64,000 nt of DNA, taken from the NCBI RefSeq assembly GCF_032341175.1, contig NZ_CP135435.1:3596001-3660000 (forward strand), written 5' to 3'. Position 1 is the first letter of the stretch. Each line of letters opens with the position of its first letter. Below, piece by piece: positions 1-9,494 of the stretch. The notes under the pieces are model-generated. The model did not search any database. It had not been told where the DNA came from and worked only from the letters and a program-made list of their open reading frames with translations. A program made the translations under genes and the position numbers. This stretch comes from Bacillus sp. DTU_2020_1000418_1_SI_GHA_SEK_038. GTDB taxonomy: Bacteria > Bacillota > Bacilli > Bacillales > Cytobacillaceae.

Positions 1-506
1 ACTTGAGCTACTGCCATTCAGCAATGCCTGTTGTAGATGTTGAGATCTTTCAGCAATCATTCTTGAAACTTCTTTAGCAAAGAAATGATCGGAAGCGATA
101 TCTATTTTGGCTCCTCCGCTTCTTCCATGAACTTCAATATAGTCCTTAACAAAAGATAAATTCCTGTTGACGATTTCTATCGTATTAGGATATTCAGGTA
201 ATTTGCTTTCCCACCTTCGTATGTTTTCAAAAGAGATAGTGAGCTTTTTACCAATATACATACACTTGCCGGAAATACAAACTGGTTCATTAACATTAAT
301 GCTGGTGTTATGAAGGTTTTCTAAATCAATAATAATTGTATTTGGTCCATTATCTAGTTTCTTACACGCAATCGTGAACAGCTCATCACAATCATGATTT
401 TGTATGTTGAGAGTGCTATTGAAAACACTATGAATAATACCGCGAAAACTCGAAGCTTCTACTAAGTCAACGAATTCTCCATCTCCAGATATCGCTAATT
501 TCAATA
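1..506 (-). CDS. AllH-like DUF2877 protein, partial (C-terminus outside window)
   Basis: The reading frame runs off the left edge of the window; only about the first 168 residues are present. It starts at a TTG (504-506) preceded by GAGGTG with normal spacing. The N-terminal part resembles the DUF2877/AllH family, whose members act with or as oxamate carbamoyltransferase subunits in allantoin and purine breakdown. Visible features are a segment IIHSVFNSTLNIQ, then LFTIA and a DNGPNTIIIDL stretch, the usual layout of that family. The divergent PucR-family regulator next door supports a purine/ureide context. Family assignment is by pattern only, so the specific reaction is not established. Confidence 0.6.
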
Positions 507-792
507 GAGTCACCTCTTAAGTCTAGATTATTTCCCTACAAGCTTGAAACTATGCAAAGATAAATCTTTACTACAATACCTACAATTTAAATATAGTAAT
601 CGAAAAAAATATGTTATTTTTCTAAAAATGAGTAATGTACTTCGATCTTACCTCTGTCTGGACTATTTTTAATCTGCAAAATCAGCCCCTACTCTCAGAT
701 TACTATTTGACAATGAACCGGCCTTACGAGATTATTTTATATAAAATGCCTATATGAGTCATCGTGTATAAAATCCAAAAAAAAAACATTTC

Positions 793-813
793 CCTTGTGC
801 ATCATGCACAAGG
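793..813. promoter_or_regulatory. Perfect 9-bp inverted repeat upstream of the PucR-family gene
   Basis: CCTTGTGCA and TGCACAAGG are separated by TCA. This sits 38 bp before the GTG start of the PucR-like gene in the 344-bp divergent intergenic region (507-850). It could be an operator for that regulator. On the minus strand the stem is followed by a run of T, so a terminator is also possible. The rest of the intergenic stretch is AT-rich with no other feature that could be supported. Confidence 0.45.
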
Positions 814-850
814 ACCTGTGTGTAATTTATGTCATTAGGAGCTGAGAAAA

Positions 851-2560
851 GTGCTAACAGTTAAAGATCTATTAGAAATTAAAGCGATCGATGGGATTAA
901 GGTTGTTGCTGGGGAGCAGGGAATTAATAATGTTATTTCTATCGTAAACATTATGGAAAATCCCGATGCCTTTGATTGGCTATCTTCAAATGAACTCCTC
1001 TTATCAACGGGATATATTTTCAAAGGTAATGAAAAGCTGCAAAATCGAATAATTAAGGAATTATCTGAAATTAATTGCTCAGGACTAGTAATTAAAATGA
1101 AACGTTATTTCGATAAAATCCCAGAAAATATGATTAAACAAGCAAATAAGTATGGATTGCCATTGTTGGAGCTGCCGCTTGAATACACTTTGTCCAAAGT
1201 CATTTCGATTATCAATGAAAAGGCTTCTGGCAGATACGATTTACTAAACCGTAAAACGCTCGATATGCATAATATTTTATTTAGAATAGCGTTGGAGGGT
1301 GGAGGAATTGAAAAGATTTCTTCAATGTTGACGGACACAGTAAACAATCCCATTCTTATCATGGACAAGGAATGGAGATTGCTCCACTATACAGATTATG
1401 TTGAAAACAAAGTACCTTTAGCCTACTGCCTTGATTTAGTAAAGAATCGGCCCGCTTTCAAGAAGGAGTTTACCGATTTAATTCCTCAGGATTTTAGTCT
1501 AATGAAAAAGTTGATTAAGCGCATTTATCATGTGGAAGATTTTGAGATAAGATGCCGCATTCTGCCTATCGGCGTTTCAAATGAGATTCTTGGCTTTATT
1601 GTGGTTTGGCAAACAGTTCGCGAGCTAACAGAATTTGATTACATTGCCTTAGAACAAGCCACAACCATTATTGCTCTTGAATTAATTAAAGAAAAAGAGA
1701 TAGAAGATGTTAAATTAAAAATCAGACAGGATTTTTTCGATGATTTACTAACCGGGAAGATTACATCTTCTGAAACCATTCAGACTTTGTGCAACTTACA
1801 CGGGTTGAACCCTAACTATAAATATCACTGCATCGTGATTAATATTGAATCTAATGAACTAAATGAGTACGAAGACATGATCGCGAGAAAATATAGATTG
1901 GAAGGTATACTAAAAAGATGTGTGCAGTTAGTTTACGAAAATTCGGGTAATGCAAATGGGGAAATTACATGCTTCTATCGCAACAACCGCATTATTATTT
2001 TATTTGGTCAAAACGAAGCAAAACCTTCAATAACCATTAATGAAGCTAAACAATATACTCGTGATATTCAAGAAATACTAACTAGCAATATTGTTAATAC
2101 GAATTTTTTAATGGGGATTGGCAGACAGTATAACTCAATTCATTCACTCCATAAAAGTTTCTCAGAAGCAAATGAAGCGGTTAGACTTATGCAGAAGTTT
2201 GAGGATCGGGACGGAATTGCCCATTTCGAGGATCATTCTGTCTACCATTTTTTAGACTCCAATATTAAGGACTTGGTACTAGAAGAGTTTTTCGTTAAAT
2301 GCCTTGGCAAATTATATGAGCAGGATTCCTTACATGGCACAAGCTATATTGTTACTTTAGAAAATTTCTTTATTAATAACCAGAATATCAGCGAAACTGC
2401 TAAAGCCATGTTTTTACACAGGAATACACTCATTTATCGCATTGAAAAAATTAAGGAAATCTTGAACAGCGATCTAAAGAATTCAGAAGAGCTACTTAGG
2501 ATTCAATTATCACTTAAAATCTTTAGACTATTAAATAAAAATTTGCAGCTAAATTCATAA
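851..2560 (+). CDS. PucR-family transcriptional regulator (CdaR/PucR type)
   Basis: A 569-residue regulator with the full PucR layout: an N-terminal PucR ligand-response domain (about 1-125, starting LTVKDLLEI), a central GGDEF-like domain (about 300-430) and a C-terminal PucR-type helix-turn-helix (about 505-560) with NISETAKAMFLHRNTLIYRI. The start is GTG with AGGAG upstream. In Bacillus, PucR activates purine and ureide breakdown genes; the divergent AllH-like gene fits a similar role. Other family members control amino acid or sugar-acid catabolism, so the effector is not known. It appears to be a single-gene unit. Confidence 0.85.
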   Translation: MLTVKDLLEIKAIDGIKVVAGEQGINNVISIVNIMENPDAFDWLSSNELLLSTGYIFKGNEKLQNRIIKELSEINCSGLVIKMKRYFDKIPENMIKQANKYGLPLLELPLEYTLSKVISIINEKASGRYDLLNRKTLDMHNILFRIALEGGGIEKISSMLTDTVNNPILIMDKEWRLLHYTDYVENKVPLAYCLDLVKNRPAFKKEFTDLIPQDFSLMKKLIKRIYHVEDFEIRCRILPIGVSNEILGFIVVWQTVRELTEFDYIALEQATTIIALELIKEKEIEDVKLKIRQDFFDDLLTGKITSSETIQTLCNLHGLNPNYKYHCIVINIESNELNEYEDMIARKYRLEGILKRCVQLVYENSGNANGEITCFYRNNRIIILFGQNEAKPSITINEAKQYTRDIQEILTSNIVNTNFLMGIGRQYNSIHSLHKSFSEANEAVRLMQKFEDRDGIAHFEDHSVYHFLDSNIKDLVLEEFFVKCLGKLYEQDSLHGTSYIVTLENFFINNQNISETAKAMFLHRNTLIYRIEKIKEILNSDLKNSEELLRIQLSLKIFRLLNKNLQLNS

Positions 2561-2692
2561 AGAATGGGTCACCCATAATAGTATAGCCATGTCATCTACA
2601 TAGATGGTATGACTACTTATTAGGACTTTCGCTCTAGTGACACTCCCAAATTTATGTAAAAAATGAAGTAAAATGTCTTTTTCTTAGAACCT

Positions 2693-2732
2693 TTGTCGAA
2701 TCTATTTCGAAATATGAAATATCTCCTATAAT
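2693..2732 (+). promoter_or_regulatory. Candidate Spo0A box and -10 for the Spo0E-like gene
   Basis: TTGTCGAA (2693-2700) matches the Spo0A-binding core TGTCGAA. A TATAAT -10 lies at 2727-2732, about 34 bp before the start codon; the -35 region is poor. The arrangement suggests control of the Spo0E-like phosphatase by Spo0A. This is inference from motifs. Confidence 0.4.
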
Positions 2733-2765
2733 AAAGATATACTTGAAAAACATAAGTAGGTGAAG

Positions 2766-2975
2766 ATGAAGATGAACAAGTATTCACTAGAGCAATTAGT
2801 CCTCAAGCGAATTAATGTAATGAGAAACGAAATGATCCAAATCGCACATGAAACCGGAATGAATAGTGCTGAAACGATAAATTATAGCCAGAAACTAGAC
2901 CGTTTGATCTACCTTCACCTTTTGCACTTTTCAATAAGTGAACCAGCTATCCATACTGGTCATTCAGCAAGTTAA
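2766..2975 (+). CDS. Spo0E-like aspartyl-phosphate phosphatase
   Basis: A small (69-residue) helical protein of the Spo0E family, which dephosphorylates Spo0A~P and so holds back sporulation. It shows the family pattern: an N-terminal helix (VLKRINVMRNEMIQIAHETG), a loop, then a second helix carrying YSQKLDRLI, which includes the S-x-x-L-D motif needed for phosphatase action. A GTG at 2760 overlaps the AAGTAGG ribosome site, so ATG 2766 (or 2772) is the better start. It is followed by a terminator, so it is monocistronic. Confidence 0.85.
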   Translation: MKMNKYSLEQLVLKRINVMRNEMIQIAHETGMNSAETINYSQKLDRLIYLHLLHFSISEPAIHTGHSAS

Positions 2976-3001
2976 TTGACCTTATATTCTTTTCTAAAAT
3001 T

Positions 3002-3027
3002 GAGCTAGAAGATCTAGCTCTTTTTCT
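3002..3027 (+). terminator. Terminator of the Spo0E-like gene
   Basis: GAGCTAGA / TCTAGCTC, an 8-bp stem with a 3-nt loop, followed by TTTTTCT. Confidence 0.85.
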
Positions 3028-3106
3028 ATTTTATAAGAGTTAAATTTATGAAATCCCCCTAATTCGTCCATACTGAATACAGATTCTTTTTTAGGGGTGT
3101 CATATT

Positions 3107-4099
3107 TTGTCATACAATTTATTTACTAGCTTTGCGCGTCTACCGCTAATTTTTAGAGTATTAATTATTTCACTTTTGCTGATTTTTACATTTGGAACGA
3201 TTATTCACTTACTAGAACCAGAACAATTTACAACTATTTTCGAAGGTATTTGGTGGGCTGTAGTGACAGCAGCTACAGTTGGCTATGGAGATTTTGCACC
3301 GAAGACTGTTCTCGGGAGACTTACTGGGATAGCCTTAATCATGGTCGGAGCTGGATTTTTAGCCTCCTATTTTGTCACATTGGCTACTGTTGCAGTAACA
3401 CGACAGAATGATTTAATTGAAGGGAAGCTTGCGTTCAAAGGGAAAAACCATCTGATCGTTGTTGGGTGGAATGAACGTTCACGTGAAATTCTTCAGGCAC
3501 TGTGCAAAAATTATAAAGATATGACCATCACCTTAATTGATGAATCACTTGAAAAAAATCCATTACCTAATAGGAATGTGCATTTTATTCAAGGTCGTTC
3601 TAACGTTGATGATGTGTTAATAAAAGCAAACATCCTAGAAGCTAGTAAAGTGATTATTACCGCTGACCCAAATAAGGGAGAGCTTCATGCTGACATGGGA
3701 TCCATTTTAACCCTGCTTGCAGTAAAGGGGCTTAATCCCCATGTTCCATGCATCGTTGAAATTTTAACATTAGAGCAGGTTGCCAACGCAAAAAGAGCTG
3801 GCGCAGATGAAGTAGTCCAAACAAACATTTTAACAAGCTTCGTTATGATTAATAGCATCTTCTCTCAAGAGCTCGTAACATCCTTTTTAGATCTATTACG
3901 GCAGCTGGATAACCGAAAATTAACGTTCCAGCAGGTCACTTCAGAAATATTAGACATGTCCTATATGGAGCTTAGCCAATTACTCATTAAAAACGGAACC
4001 TTATTGCTTGGAATAAAAAGAGGGGAGGAAACTATATTAAATCCTCCGAACCCCTTTATTATTCATGCTAATGACCAGTTAATTATTATTACAAATTAA
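3107..4099 (+). CDS. yugO: Two-TM potassium channel with RCK/TrkA-N domain (YugO-like)
   Basis: A 330-residue K+ channel. Two membrane helices (about 14-36 and 65-92) flank a pore loop with the selectivity filter TVGYGDF (about 57-63). A Rossmann-type RCK domain follows (HLIVVGWNERSREIL near 113) and a C-terminal TrkA-C-like segment. In B. subtilis YugO mediates K+ release used for electrical signalling in biofilms. The start is a TTG with AGGGGTG 7 nt upstream; no better ATG is near. Its 3' end overlaps the convergent yugN by 4 bp, the same neighbour as in B. subtilis. Confidence 0.92.
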   Translation: MSYNLFTSFARLPLIFRVLIISLLLIFTFGTIIHLLEPEQFTTIFEGIWWAVVTAATVGYGDFAPKTVLGRLTGIALIMVGAGFLASYFVTLATVAVTRQNDLIEGKLAFKGKNHLIVVGWNERSREILQALCKNYKDMTITLIDESLEKNPLPNRNVHFIQGRSNVDDVLIKANILEASKVIITADPNKGELHADMGSILTLLAVKGLNPHVPCIVEILTLEQVANAKRAGADEVVQTNILTSFVMINSIFSQELVTSFLDLLRQLDNRKLTFQQVTSEILDMSYMELSQLLIKNGTLLLGIKRGEETILNPPNPFIIHANDQLIIITN

Positions 4100-4503
4100 C
4101 CATTCAAGAGCACAGCCTCCAGTTCCTTGACGAGTGCTTTCCCATTATCCATGAATTTTTCCGGGAATTCAGCATCCTTTTCGGTTGGCTCCGAAAATTG
4201 ATTAAATGATCCGGATATGACCGCTGTATGTGCATGGTCGTCCAAACCATCCTCATATAGGTGTGAGAGCAGAAACGGGCGCCCTAGCTCAACAGTACAG
4301 CCTCTGGCATCAAGCTGCCCGTCTATCGCCATAAAAGGAAGCCTTAAAAACTGATAGCCCTCCTTGTTATCGATCTTATAATCAAAGAAACCTTTATCAT
4401 AGTCCCAATTGCCGCCAATTGAATAGCCAATCGGTTTTAACTTCTGTTCTAATTTATACAAATCAAAGTTTTTACCCTCTAATTCTGAAGGAATTTCAAT
4501 CAT
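4096..4503 (-). CDS. yugN: YugN-like family protein
   Basis: A 135-residue cytoplasmic protein recognised as YugN by its sequence (IPSELEGKNFDLYKLEQKL, a GNWDYDKGFFDYKID stretch) and by position next to the YugO channel. The function is unknown. It ends with a 4-bp tail-to-tail overlap with the channel gene. AAAGGAG lies 10 nt before the ATG. No catalytic motif or membrane segment is visible. Confidence 0.85.
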   Translation of the reverse strand: MIEIPSELEGKNFDLYKLEQKLKPIGYSIGGNWDYDKGFFDYKIDNKEGYQFLRLPFMAIDGQLDARGCTVELGRPFLLSHLYEDGLDDHAHTAVISGSFNQFSEPTEKDAEFPEKFMDNGKALVKELEAVLLNG

Positions 4504-4561
4504 TTATGATTCTCCTTTCCATACTTTTCATTAGTTTTCCCGAAAGTAAAGTTTTCATTAA

Positions 4562-4594
4562 AAAAGGAGTGTTCGCCGTGACGAACACTCCTTT
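4562..4594 (-). terminator. Terminator downstream of pgi
   Basis: GGAGTGTTCG (4566-4575) pairs with CGAACACTCC (4582-4591); read on the minus strand it is followed by TTTTT. It lies beyond the palindromic repeat that follows pgi. Confidence 0.75.
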
Positions 4595-4601
4595 TCCTAT
4601 T

Positions 4602-4718
4602 GTCTAGCTTCAGCGCCTACCCCCTCGAGGTCACAAGCCAATCCTCCCAGAAAGGTAAAGAACACCTTTCCGGGAGGATTGGCTTGTGCTTGTCGGGGGT
4701 GACCGAGGCGCTTCCGCT
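4602..4718. repeat. Palindromic intergenic repeat element, copy 1
   Basis: About 117 bp with a large self-complementary structure: GCCAATCCTCCC in one arm pairs with GGGAGGATTGGC in the other, and outer AGCGCCT with AGGCGCTT. It begins GTCTAGCTTCAGCGCCT and ends GGCGCTTCCGCT. A diverged copy in opposite orientation lies at 22517-22632. It sits directly after the pgi stop codon, where it would form a strong stem in the transcript. It carries no ORF. Confidence 0.85.
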
Positions 4719-4722
4719 TTTC

Positions 4723-6072
4723 TTATTTAAGCCGCTTTTCTAGCTCTGCTTTCTTATCTTCATACCCCGGTTTTCCTAAAAGAGCAAACATATTTACTTT
4801 ATAAGCCTCTACACCTGGCTGATCGAATGGGTTGACACCTAGTAAATAGCCACTCATCGCACAAGCTTTTTCAAAGAAATAAACGAGGTAGCCAAAGGTG
4901 AAGGCATCTAATTTAGGAATGGATAAAATTAGGTTTGGAACTCCTCCATCCGTATGTGCAAGCATGGCACCTTGGAAAGCTTTATCATTTACAAAATCAA
5001 TTGTTTTTCCAGCCAAATAATTTAGACCGTCTAAGTCATTATCTGCTTCTTCAATTAGTAATTCATGGCGTGGTTTTTCTACCTTTAACACCGTCTCGAA
5101 AAGGTTGCGCCGCCCATCTTGAATATATTGACCAATAGAATGCAAATCTGTTGAAAAATTGGCAGAGGCAGGGAAGATTCCTTTGAAGTCTTTCCCTTCA
5201 CTTTCCCCAAAAAGCTGCTTCCACCACTCTGAAAAGGATTGTAGCGCTGGCTCATAATTTATGAGCATTTCTGTCGTCTTTCCTTTGTGATATAAAATAT
5301 TGCGGACAGCTGCATATTGATAAGCTTGATTATCCAACAGTTCAGAGCTGCTTTGCTCTTCACGGGCGTGTGCCGCACCTTTTATCATTTCATCAATATC
5401 GGCTCCACTTACAGCAATAGGCAGAAGCCCTACAGCTGTTAATACGGAGTAACGCCCTCCTATATCATCGGGAACAACAAAGGTCGCATAGCCCCTTTCA
5501 TCGGCGAATGTTTTTAATGCACCTTTTTCTTTATCTGTTGTTGCATAAATGCGTGTGCGCGCTTCATCGACCCCATATTTTTCCTCTAATAGCTTGCGGA
5601 AAATACGAAAAGCAATGGCCGGCTCAGTCGTTGTCCCTGATTTAGAAACTACATTAATCGAAAAATCCTTATCTTCTAGAAAATCAATTACATCCTTCAT
5701 ATATGTAGAGCTTAAATGATTGCCTGCAAAAATAATTTGTGGTGTGCCTCTTTTTCCTTTTGACAAAGAATTATAGAAGCTATGATTAAGCATTTCAATA
5801 GCCGCCCGCGCTCCTAAATAGGAACCGCCAATTCCGATCACAAGTAAAACATCGGATTCACTTTTTATTTTTTCTGCTGCTTGTTTGATCCGTGTAAACT
5901 CTTCTTTATCATAATGAACTGGGTAATCCAGCCATCCTAAAAATTCATTTCCTTGACCTGTATGCTCATGTAAAGAATGATGGGCAACCTTTACAGCATC
6001 CTGTAAATAGGTGAGCTCGTGTTCACTAAAAAAAGATAGTGCTTTCGAGTAATCAAAACGAACATATGCCAT
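4723..6072 (-). CDS. pgi: Glucose-6-phosphate isomerase
   Basis: Interconverts glucose 6-phosphate and fructose 6-phosphate in glycolysis/gluconeogenesis. The 449-residue protein has the usual length for Bacillus Pgi. Sugar-phosphate binding segments are clear: [26 protein letters not shown], and the family signature region [13 protein letters not shown]. The frame stays open further upstream, but the ATG at 6072 is chosen because GGGAGGATCGGAG precedes it and the protein then starts [12 protein letters not shown] like other Bacillus Pgi proteins. It is monocistronic, with a hairpin repeat and terminator downstream. Confidence 0.96.
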   Translation of the reverse strand: MAYVRFDYSKALSFFSEHELTYLQDAVKVAHHSLHEHTGQGNEFLGWLDYPVHYDKEEFTRIKQAAEKIKSESDVLLVIGIGGSYLGARAAIEMLNHSFYNSLSKGKRGTPQIIFAGNHLSSTYMKDVIDFLEDKDFSINVVSKSGTTTEPAIAFRIFRKLLEEKYGVDEARTRIYATTDKEKGALKTFADERGYATFVVPDDIGGRYSVLTAVGLLPIAVSGADIDEMIKGAAHAREEQSSSELLDNQAYQYAAVRNILYHKGKTTEMLINYEPALQSFSEWWKQLFGESEGKDFKGIFPASANFSTDLHSIGQYIQDGRRNLFETVLKVEKPRHELLIEEADNDLDGLNYLAGKTIDFVNDKAFQGAMLAHTDGGVPNLILSIPKLDAFTFGYLVYFFEKACAMSGYLLGVNPFDQPGVEAYKVNMFALLGKPGYEDKKAELEKRLK

Positions 6073-6287
6073 CTCCGATCCTCCCAAATAGATAATTGTT
6101 AAAGAATACAAATCAGGAATTATTGCCAAAAAGCGTCCTATTTAAACCTGTTGCTTTATTCTCTCTATCACTTTAACGAAAAGCCTTTCTTTAATCAAGA
6201 AACATCAGACATTATTAATCGTAATATATTGACATTTTTTTCATTTATAATAAAAATCTGTCGAGTTTTTGGTTTAAATATTGACGC

Positions 6288-6323
6288 AAAAAAATCCTTG
6301 CACATACCGTACAAGGATTTTTT
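6288..6323 (-). terminator. Terminator of rocD
   Basis: AAAATCCTTG (6291-6300) and CAAGGATTTT (6312-6321) with T-rich flanks in both directions. It lies 50 bp after the rocD stop on the minus strand. The remaining ~300-bp gap between pgi and rocD shows nothing else that could be supported. Confidence 0.8.
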
Positions 6324-6373
6324 CATAACATTAGAATGGTATCATTATTTTTGCTTTCCTTTATAATAAAAGA

Positions 6374-7564
6374 TTAGCCCAAAATTTTGTTAATACGTTC
6401 AATAGCCCAATCTAACTCTTCCTCTGTAATCACAAGTGGAGGAGCGAAGCGAATGACTGTATCATGCGTCTCTTTACATAATAAGCCTTCTTCTTTTAAC
6501 GCTTCACAATATTTACGGGCAGGTTCCGTTAATTCAACACCAATAAATAAGCCACGTCCACGAACTTCTTTAATCATTGGGTTTTTGATTTCTTTTAATT
6601 TGTTTGCGAAGTATTCACCAAGCTTTAAAGAACGCTCAGCTAAGTTTTCTTCAACAAGAACCTCCATTGCAGCAATGGATACAGCACAAGCCATTGGATT
6701 TCCGCCAAATGTAGAGCCGTGAGAACCTGGATTGAATACACCTAGGACTTCTTTGTTTGCAACGACACAGGAAATTGGGAACACTCCGCCTCCCAAAGCT
6801 TTTCCTAAAATGTACATATCTGGGTTAACATCTTCCCACTCACAAGCAAACATTTTACCAGTACGAGCAAGACCAGCCTGAATTTCATCAGCAATGAATA
6901 ATACATTGTTTTCTTTACATGTTTCATAAGCCGCTTTCATGAAGCCTTCTTCAGGAATGATGATTCCAGCTTCGCCTTGGATTGGCTCAATTAAGAATGC
7001 CGCAGTATTTTCAGTGATTGCCGCTTTCAATGCTTCTAGATCTCCGTAAGGAATTAATTTAATGCCAGGAAGCATCGGTCCAAATCCGCGCTTATATTCT
7101 GCTTCTGAAGAAAGAGAAACAGCTGTCATTGTACGTCCGTGGAAGTTCCCAATACATGCAATAATCTCAGCTTGATTTTCCGCAACGCCTTTTACATCAT
7201 ATGCCCAGCGGCGAGCAGCTTTAAATGCTGTTTCAACCGCTTCAGCACCTGTATTCATTGGAAGAGCCATTTCTTTATTTGTTAGCTTACAAATCATTTC
7301 ATACCATGGTCCAAGCTGATCATTATGGAATGCGCGTGAAGTTAGTGTTACACGATCTGCTTGATCCTTTAATGCTTGAATAATTTTCGGATGTCTATGT
7401 CCTTGGTTTACTGCGGAATAAGCACTCAGCATATCCATATATTTATTGCCTTCTGGATCCTCAACCCAAACACCTTCTGCTTTTGAAATAACGATTGGAA
7501 GCGGATGGTAGTTCTTTGCGCCGTACTTATCAGTTTGTTCAATTAATGTACTTGATATAGTCAT
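6374..7564 (-). CDS. rocD: Ornithine aminotransferase
   Basis: A PLP-dependent class III aminotransferase that moves the delta-amino group of ornithine to 2-oxoglutarate, giving glutamate-5-semialdehyde, which RocA then oxidises. The 396-residue protein has the PLP lysine at about 255 ([12 protein letters not shown]), the cofactor Asp in [14 protein letters not shown] (about 223-236) and the [17 protein letters not shown] block (about 104-120). The start [22 protein letters not shown] matches Bacillus RocD. Its neighbours rocA and a RocR-like activator confirm arginine/ornithine catabolism. Unlike rocA, no sigma-54 promoter was found directly upstream. Confidence 0.95.
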   Translation of the reverse strand: MTISSTLIEQTDKYGAKNYHPLPIVISKAEGVWVEDPEGNKYMDMLSAYSAVNQGHRHPKIIQALKDQADRVTLTSRAFHNDQLGPWYEMICKLTNKEMALPMNTGAEAVETAFKAARRWAYDVKGVAENQAEIIACIGNFHGRTMTAVSLSSEAEYKRGFGPMLPGIKLIPYGDLEALKAAITENTAAFLIEPIQGEAGIIIPEEGFMKAAYETCKENNVLFIADEIQAGLARTGKMFACEWEDVNPDMYILGKALGGGVFPISCVVANKEVLGVFNPGSHGSTFGGNPMACAVSIAAMEVLVEENLAERSLKLGEYFANKLKEIKNPMIKEVRGRGLFIGVELTEPARKYCEALKEEGLLCKETHDTVIRFAPPLVITEEELDWAIERINKILG

Positions 7565-7660
7565 TTAAATAAGCCTCCTATTTTCCGATTAATCCTCTTC
7601 ATTGTACATTTAAGCTGTAACACTTTAAACCCTGAAAGGGAAATTTTATTTATCAAATTC

Positions 7661-7838
7661 GCCTTGGCGTATTTGCGCCCAGATTTTTATCGAGCTGGCT
7701 CGATAAATTCCTTTAAAAATCTGAGGCATCCGCCGGAGGCTTTAACTTTATTCAGCAAGGTTTATTCCTGTTGAATTGGAACTTCGTTTACATTTTATAT
7801 ACCTTTTAGAAATTCAAGATTAATGCTGAATAAAGTTA
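7661..7838. repeat. Palindromic intergenic structures between rocD and rocA
   Basis: Two nested signals. First, 7661-7740 contains CAGATTTTT / AAAAATCTG (7680-7688/7715-7723), an inner TTTATCGAG / CTCGATAAA stem (7686-7694/7699-7707), and GCCTTGGCG near CGCCGGAGGC at the edges. Second, TAACTTTATTCAGC (7743-7756) is exactly repeated in inverse at 7825-7838, where it includes the rocA stop codon. It resembles a palindromic intergenic repeat. It may also serve as the rocA terminator, although a T run is lacking. Confidence 0.55.
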
Positions 7839-9383
7839 GAACATTTCAGATGTTGTTTTTGCTTGCATGTGAAGAAGCAGATAATCAGGTCCGCCTGCTT
7901 TAGAGTCAGTTCCTGACATATTGAATCCGCCGAATGGCTGGTAGCCTACAATAGCACCTGTACATCCACGGTTAAAGTATAGGTTTCCAACATGGAAATC
8001 TTCACGTGCTTTTTCTTGGTTCATGCGGTTATTAGTAATAACTGCACCAGTTAAACCGTATTCTGTGTTGTTAGCAATGTCAATTGCATCATCGAAATCT
8101 TTAGCCTTTGTAAAGCCTACCACTGGTCCAAAGATTTCTTCCTTCATGATGCGAGATTCTGGTGAAAGATCAGCGAATACAGTTGGTTTGATGAAGTAGC
8201 CTTTCGAATCGTCTCCTTCGCCGCCTGTCATCAGCTTGCCTTCTTGCTTGCCGATTTCAATATAGCTCATGATTTTGTTGTAGGCACTTTGGTCAATAAC
8301 CGTTGCCATGTAGTTGTTTGGATCTGTTGGATCACCTTGTGTTAATTCATTTGTTAATTCAACAACACGGTTTAATACTTGATCGTAAACATCTTCCACA
8401 ACTACTGCACGAGAACATGCAGAACATTTTTGTCCTGAGAATCCGAATGCAGAAGCAACAATAGAAGTTGCAGCTAGCTCAAGGTCTGCCTCTTTGTCGA
8501 CAACAATCGTATCTTTTCCGCCCATTTCTGCGATGAGACGCTTCATCCAAATTTGACCTTCATTGATTTTTGAAGCACGTTCGAAAATACGAAGACCTAC
8601 ATCACGAGAACCTGTGAAGCTGATGAAACGAGTGTCTTTATGGTCAACTAAGTAGTCGCCCACTTCTGCACCGCTTCCTGGAACGAAGTTAAGAACACCT
8701 GCTGGAAGTCCTGCTTCTTCCATAACTTCAACGAATTTCGCTGCAACAATTGGCGTTGTTGAAGCTGGTTTTAATAATACAGTGTTTCCTGTTACGATGG
8801 CTGCCACTGTCGTACCAGCCATAATCGCTAACGGGAAGTTCCAAGGAGAGATAATGATTCCTACTCCTAATGGAATGTAGTCATAACGGTTGAATTCGTT
8901 TGGACGGCTGTTCACTGGAACACCATCTTTAATTCGCAGCATTTGAAGAGCATAGTACTCTAAGAAATCAATTGCTTCAGCTGTATCCGCATCCGCCTCA
9001 TTCCAAGGCTTTCCTGCTTCTTTTGTTAGAAGAGCGGAGAATTCATGCTTGCGGCGGCGGATAATTGCAGCTGCTTTGAAAAGAACGTCTGCACGAATTT
9101 CCGGCTTTACTTTTTTCCATGTTTTAAACGCTTCAACTGCAGCCTGCATTGCTTTTTCAGCTAGCTCTTGACTTGCCTTGGATACACGTCCAATAACTTC
9201 TTCTTTATTAGCAGGATTATAAGAAACAATTTTTTCTTCAGTAGAAATACGCTCTCCGCCAATGACTAAATCGTAATCTTTTCCTAAATAGCTTTCAACC
9301 GTTTTTAGACCTGTTAAATAAGCCTCGCGATTTTCATCTAACTTAAAATTTGTGAATGGCTCATGTTTATAAGCTTGTACCAT
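7836..9383 (-). CDS. rocA: 1-pyrroline-5-carboxylate dehydrogenase
   Basis: An aldehyde dehydrogenase-fold enzyme that oxidises glutamate-5-semialdehyde (P5C) to glutamate with NAD+, the last step of arginine, ornithine and proline breakdown. It has 515 residues, the normal length. The catalytic Cys is at about 320 ([12 protein letters not shown]), the general-base Glu at about 286 (LIAEMGGKD), and the nucleotide-binding FTGSRDVG near 256. The start [13 protein letters not shown] matches Bacillus RocA. It is transcribed from a sigma-54 promoter 54-70 bp upstream, divergent from the RocR-like activator. Confidence 0.96.
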   Translation of the reverse strand: MVQAYKHEPFTNFKLDENREAYLTGLKTVESYLGKDYDLVIGGERISTEEKIVSYNPANKEEVIGRVSKASQELAEKAMQAAVEAFKTWKKVKPEIRADVLFKAAAIIRRRKHEFSALLTKEAGKPWNEADADTAEAIDFLEYYALQMLRIKDGVPVNSRPNEFNRYDYIPLGVGIIISPWNFPLAIMAGTTVAAIVTGNTVLLKPASTTPIVAAKFVEVMEEAGLPAGVLNFVPGSGAEVGDYLVDHKDTRFISFTGSRDVGLRIFERASKINEGQIWMKRLIAEMGGKDTIVVDKEADLELAATSIVASAFGFSGQKCSACSRAVVVEDVYDQVLNRVVELTNELTQGDPTDPNNYMATVIDQSAYNKIMSYIEIGKQEGKLMTGGEGDDSKGYFIKPTVFADLSPESRIMKEEIFGPVVGFTKAKDFDDAIDIANNTEYGLTGAVITNNRMNQEKAREDFHVGNLYFNRGCTGAIVGYQPFGGFNMSGTDSKAGGPDYLLLHMQAKTTSEMF

Positions 9384-9436
9384 GATTCCTTCCCCCTTAA
9401 TACATTCTTATGCTTTTTCATTCCTCCATTTATGAT

Positions 9437-9453
9437 TGCAAGAAATGTGCCAA
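9437..9453 (-). promoter_or_regulatory. Sigma-54 (SigL) promoter of rocA
   Basis: Read on the minus strand the site is TTGGCACATTTCTTGCA. It has the GG of the -24 element and the GC of the -12 element in correct spacing and matches the TGGCAC-N5-TTGCW consensus exactly. It lies 54 bp upstream of the rocA start and next to a gene for a sigma-54-dependent activator. Confidence 0.93.
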
Positions 9454-9494
9454 ATATGTATACTGCGTCAAATGTTGATTTTTCTTTCGCAGCA

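Noticed and set aside
2588..2622. Hairpin after the PucR gene
   Set aside because: CATCT/AGATG is short and not followed by a T run, so a terminator is not supported.
6151..6366. 71-codon plus-strand frame between pgi and rocD
   Set aside because: It contains the rocD terminator hairpin and has no ribosome site.
7565..7660. Sigma-54 promoter for rocD
   Set aside because: No TGGCAC-N5-TTGC pattern in either orientation upstream of rocD.
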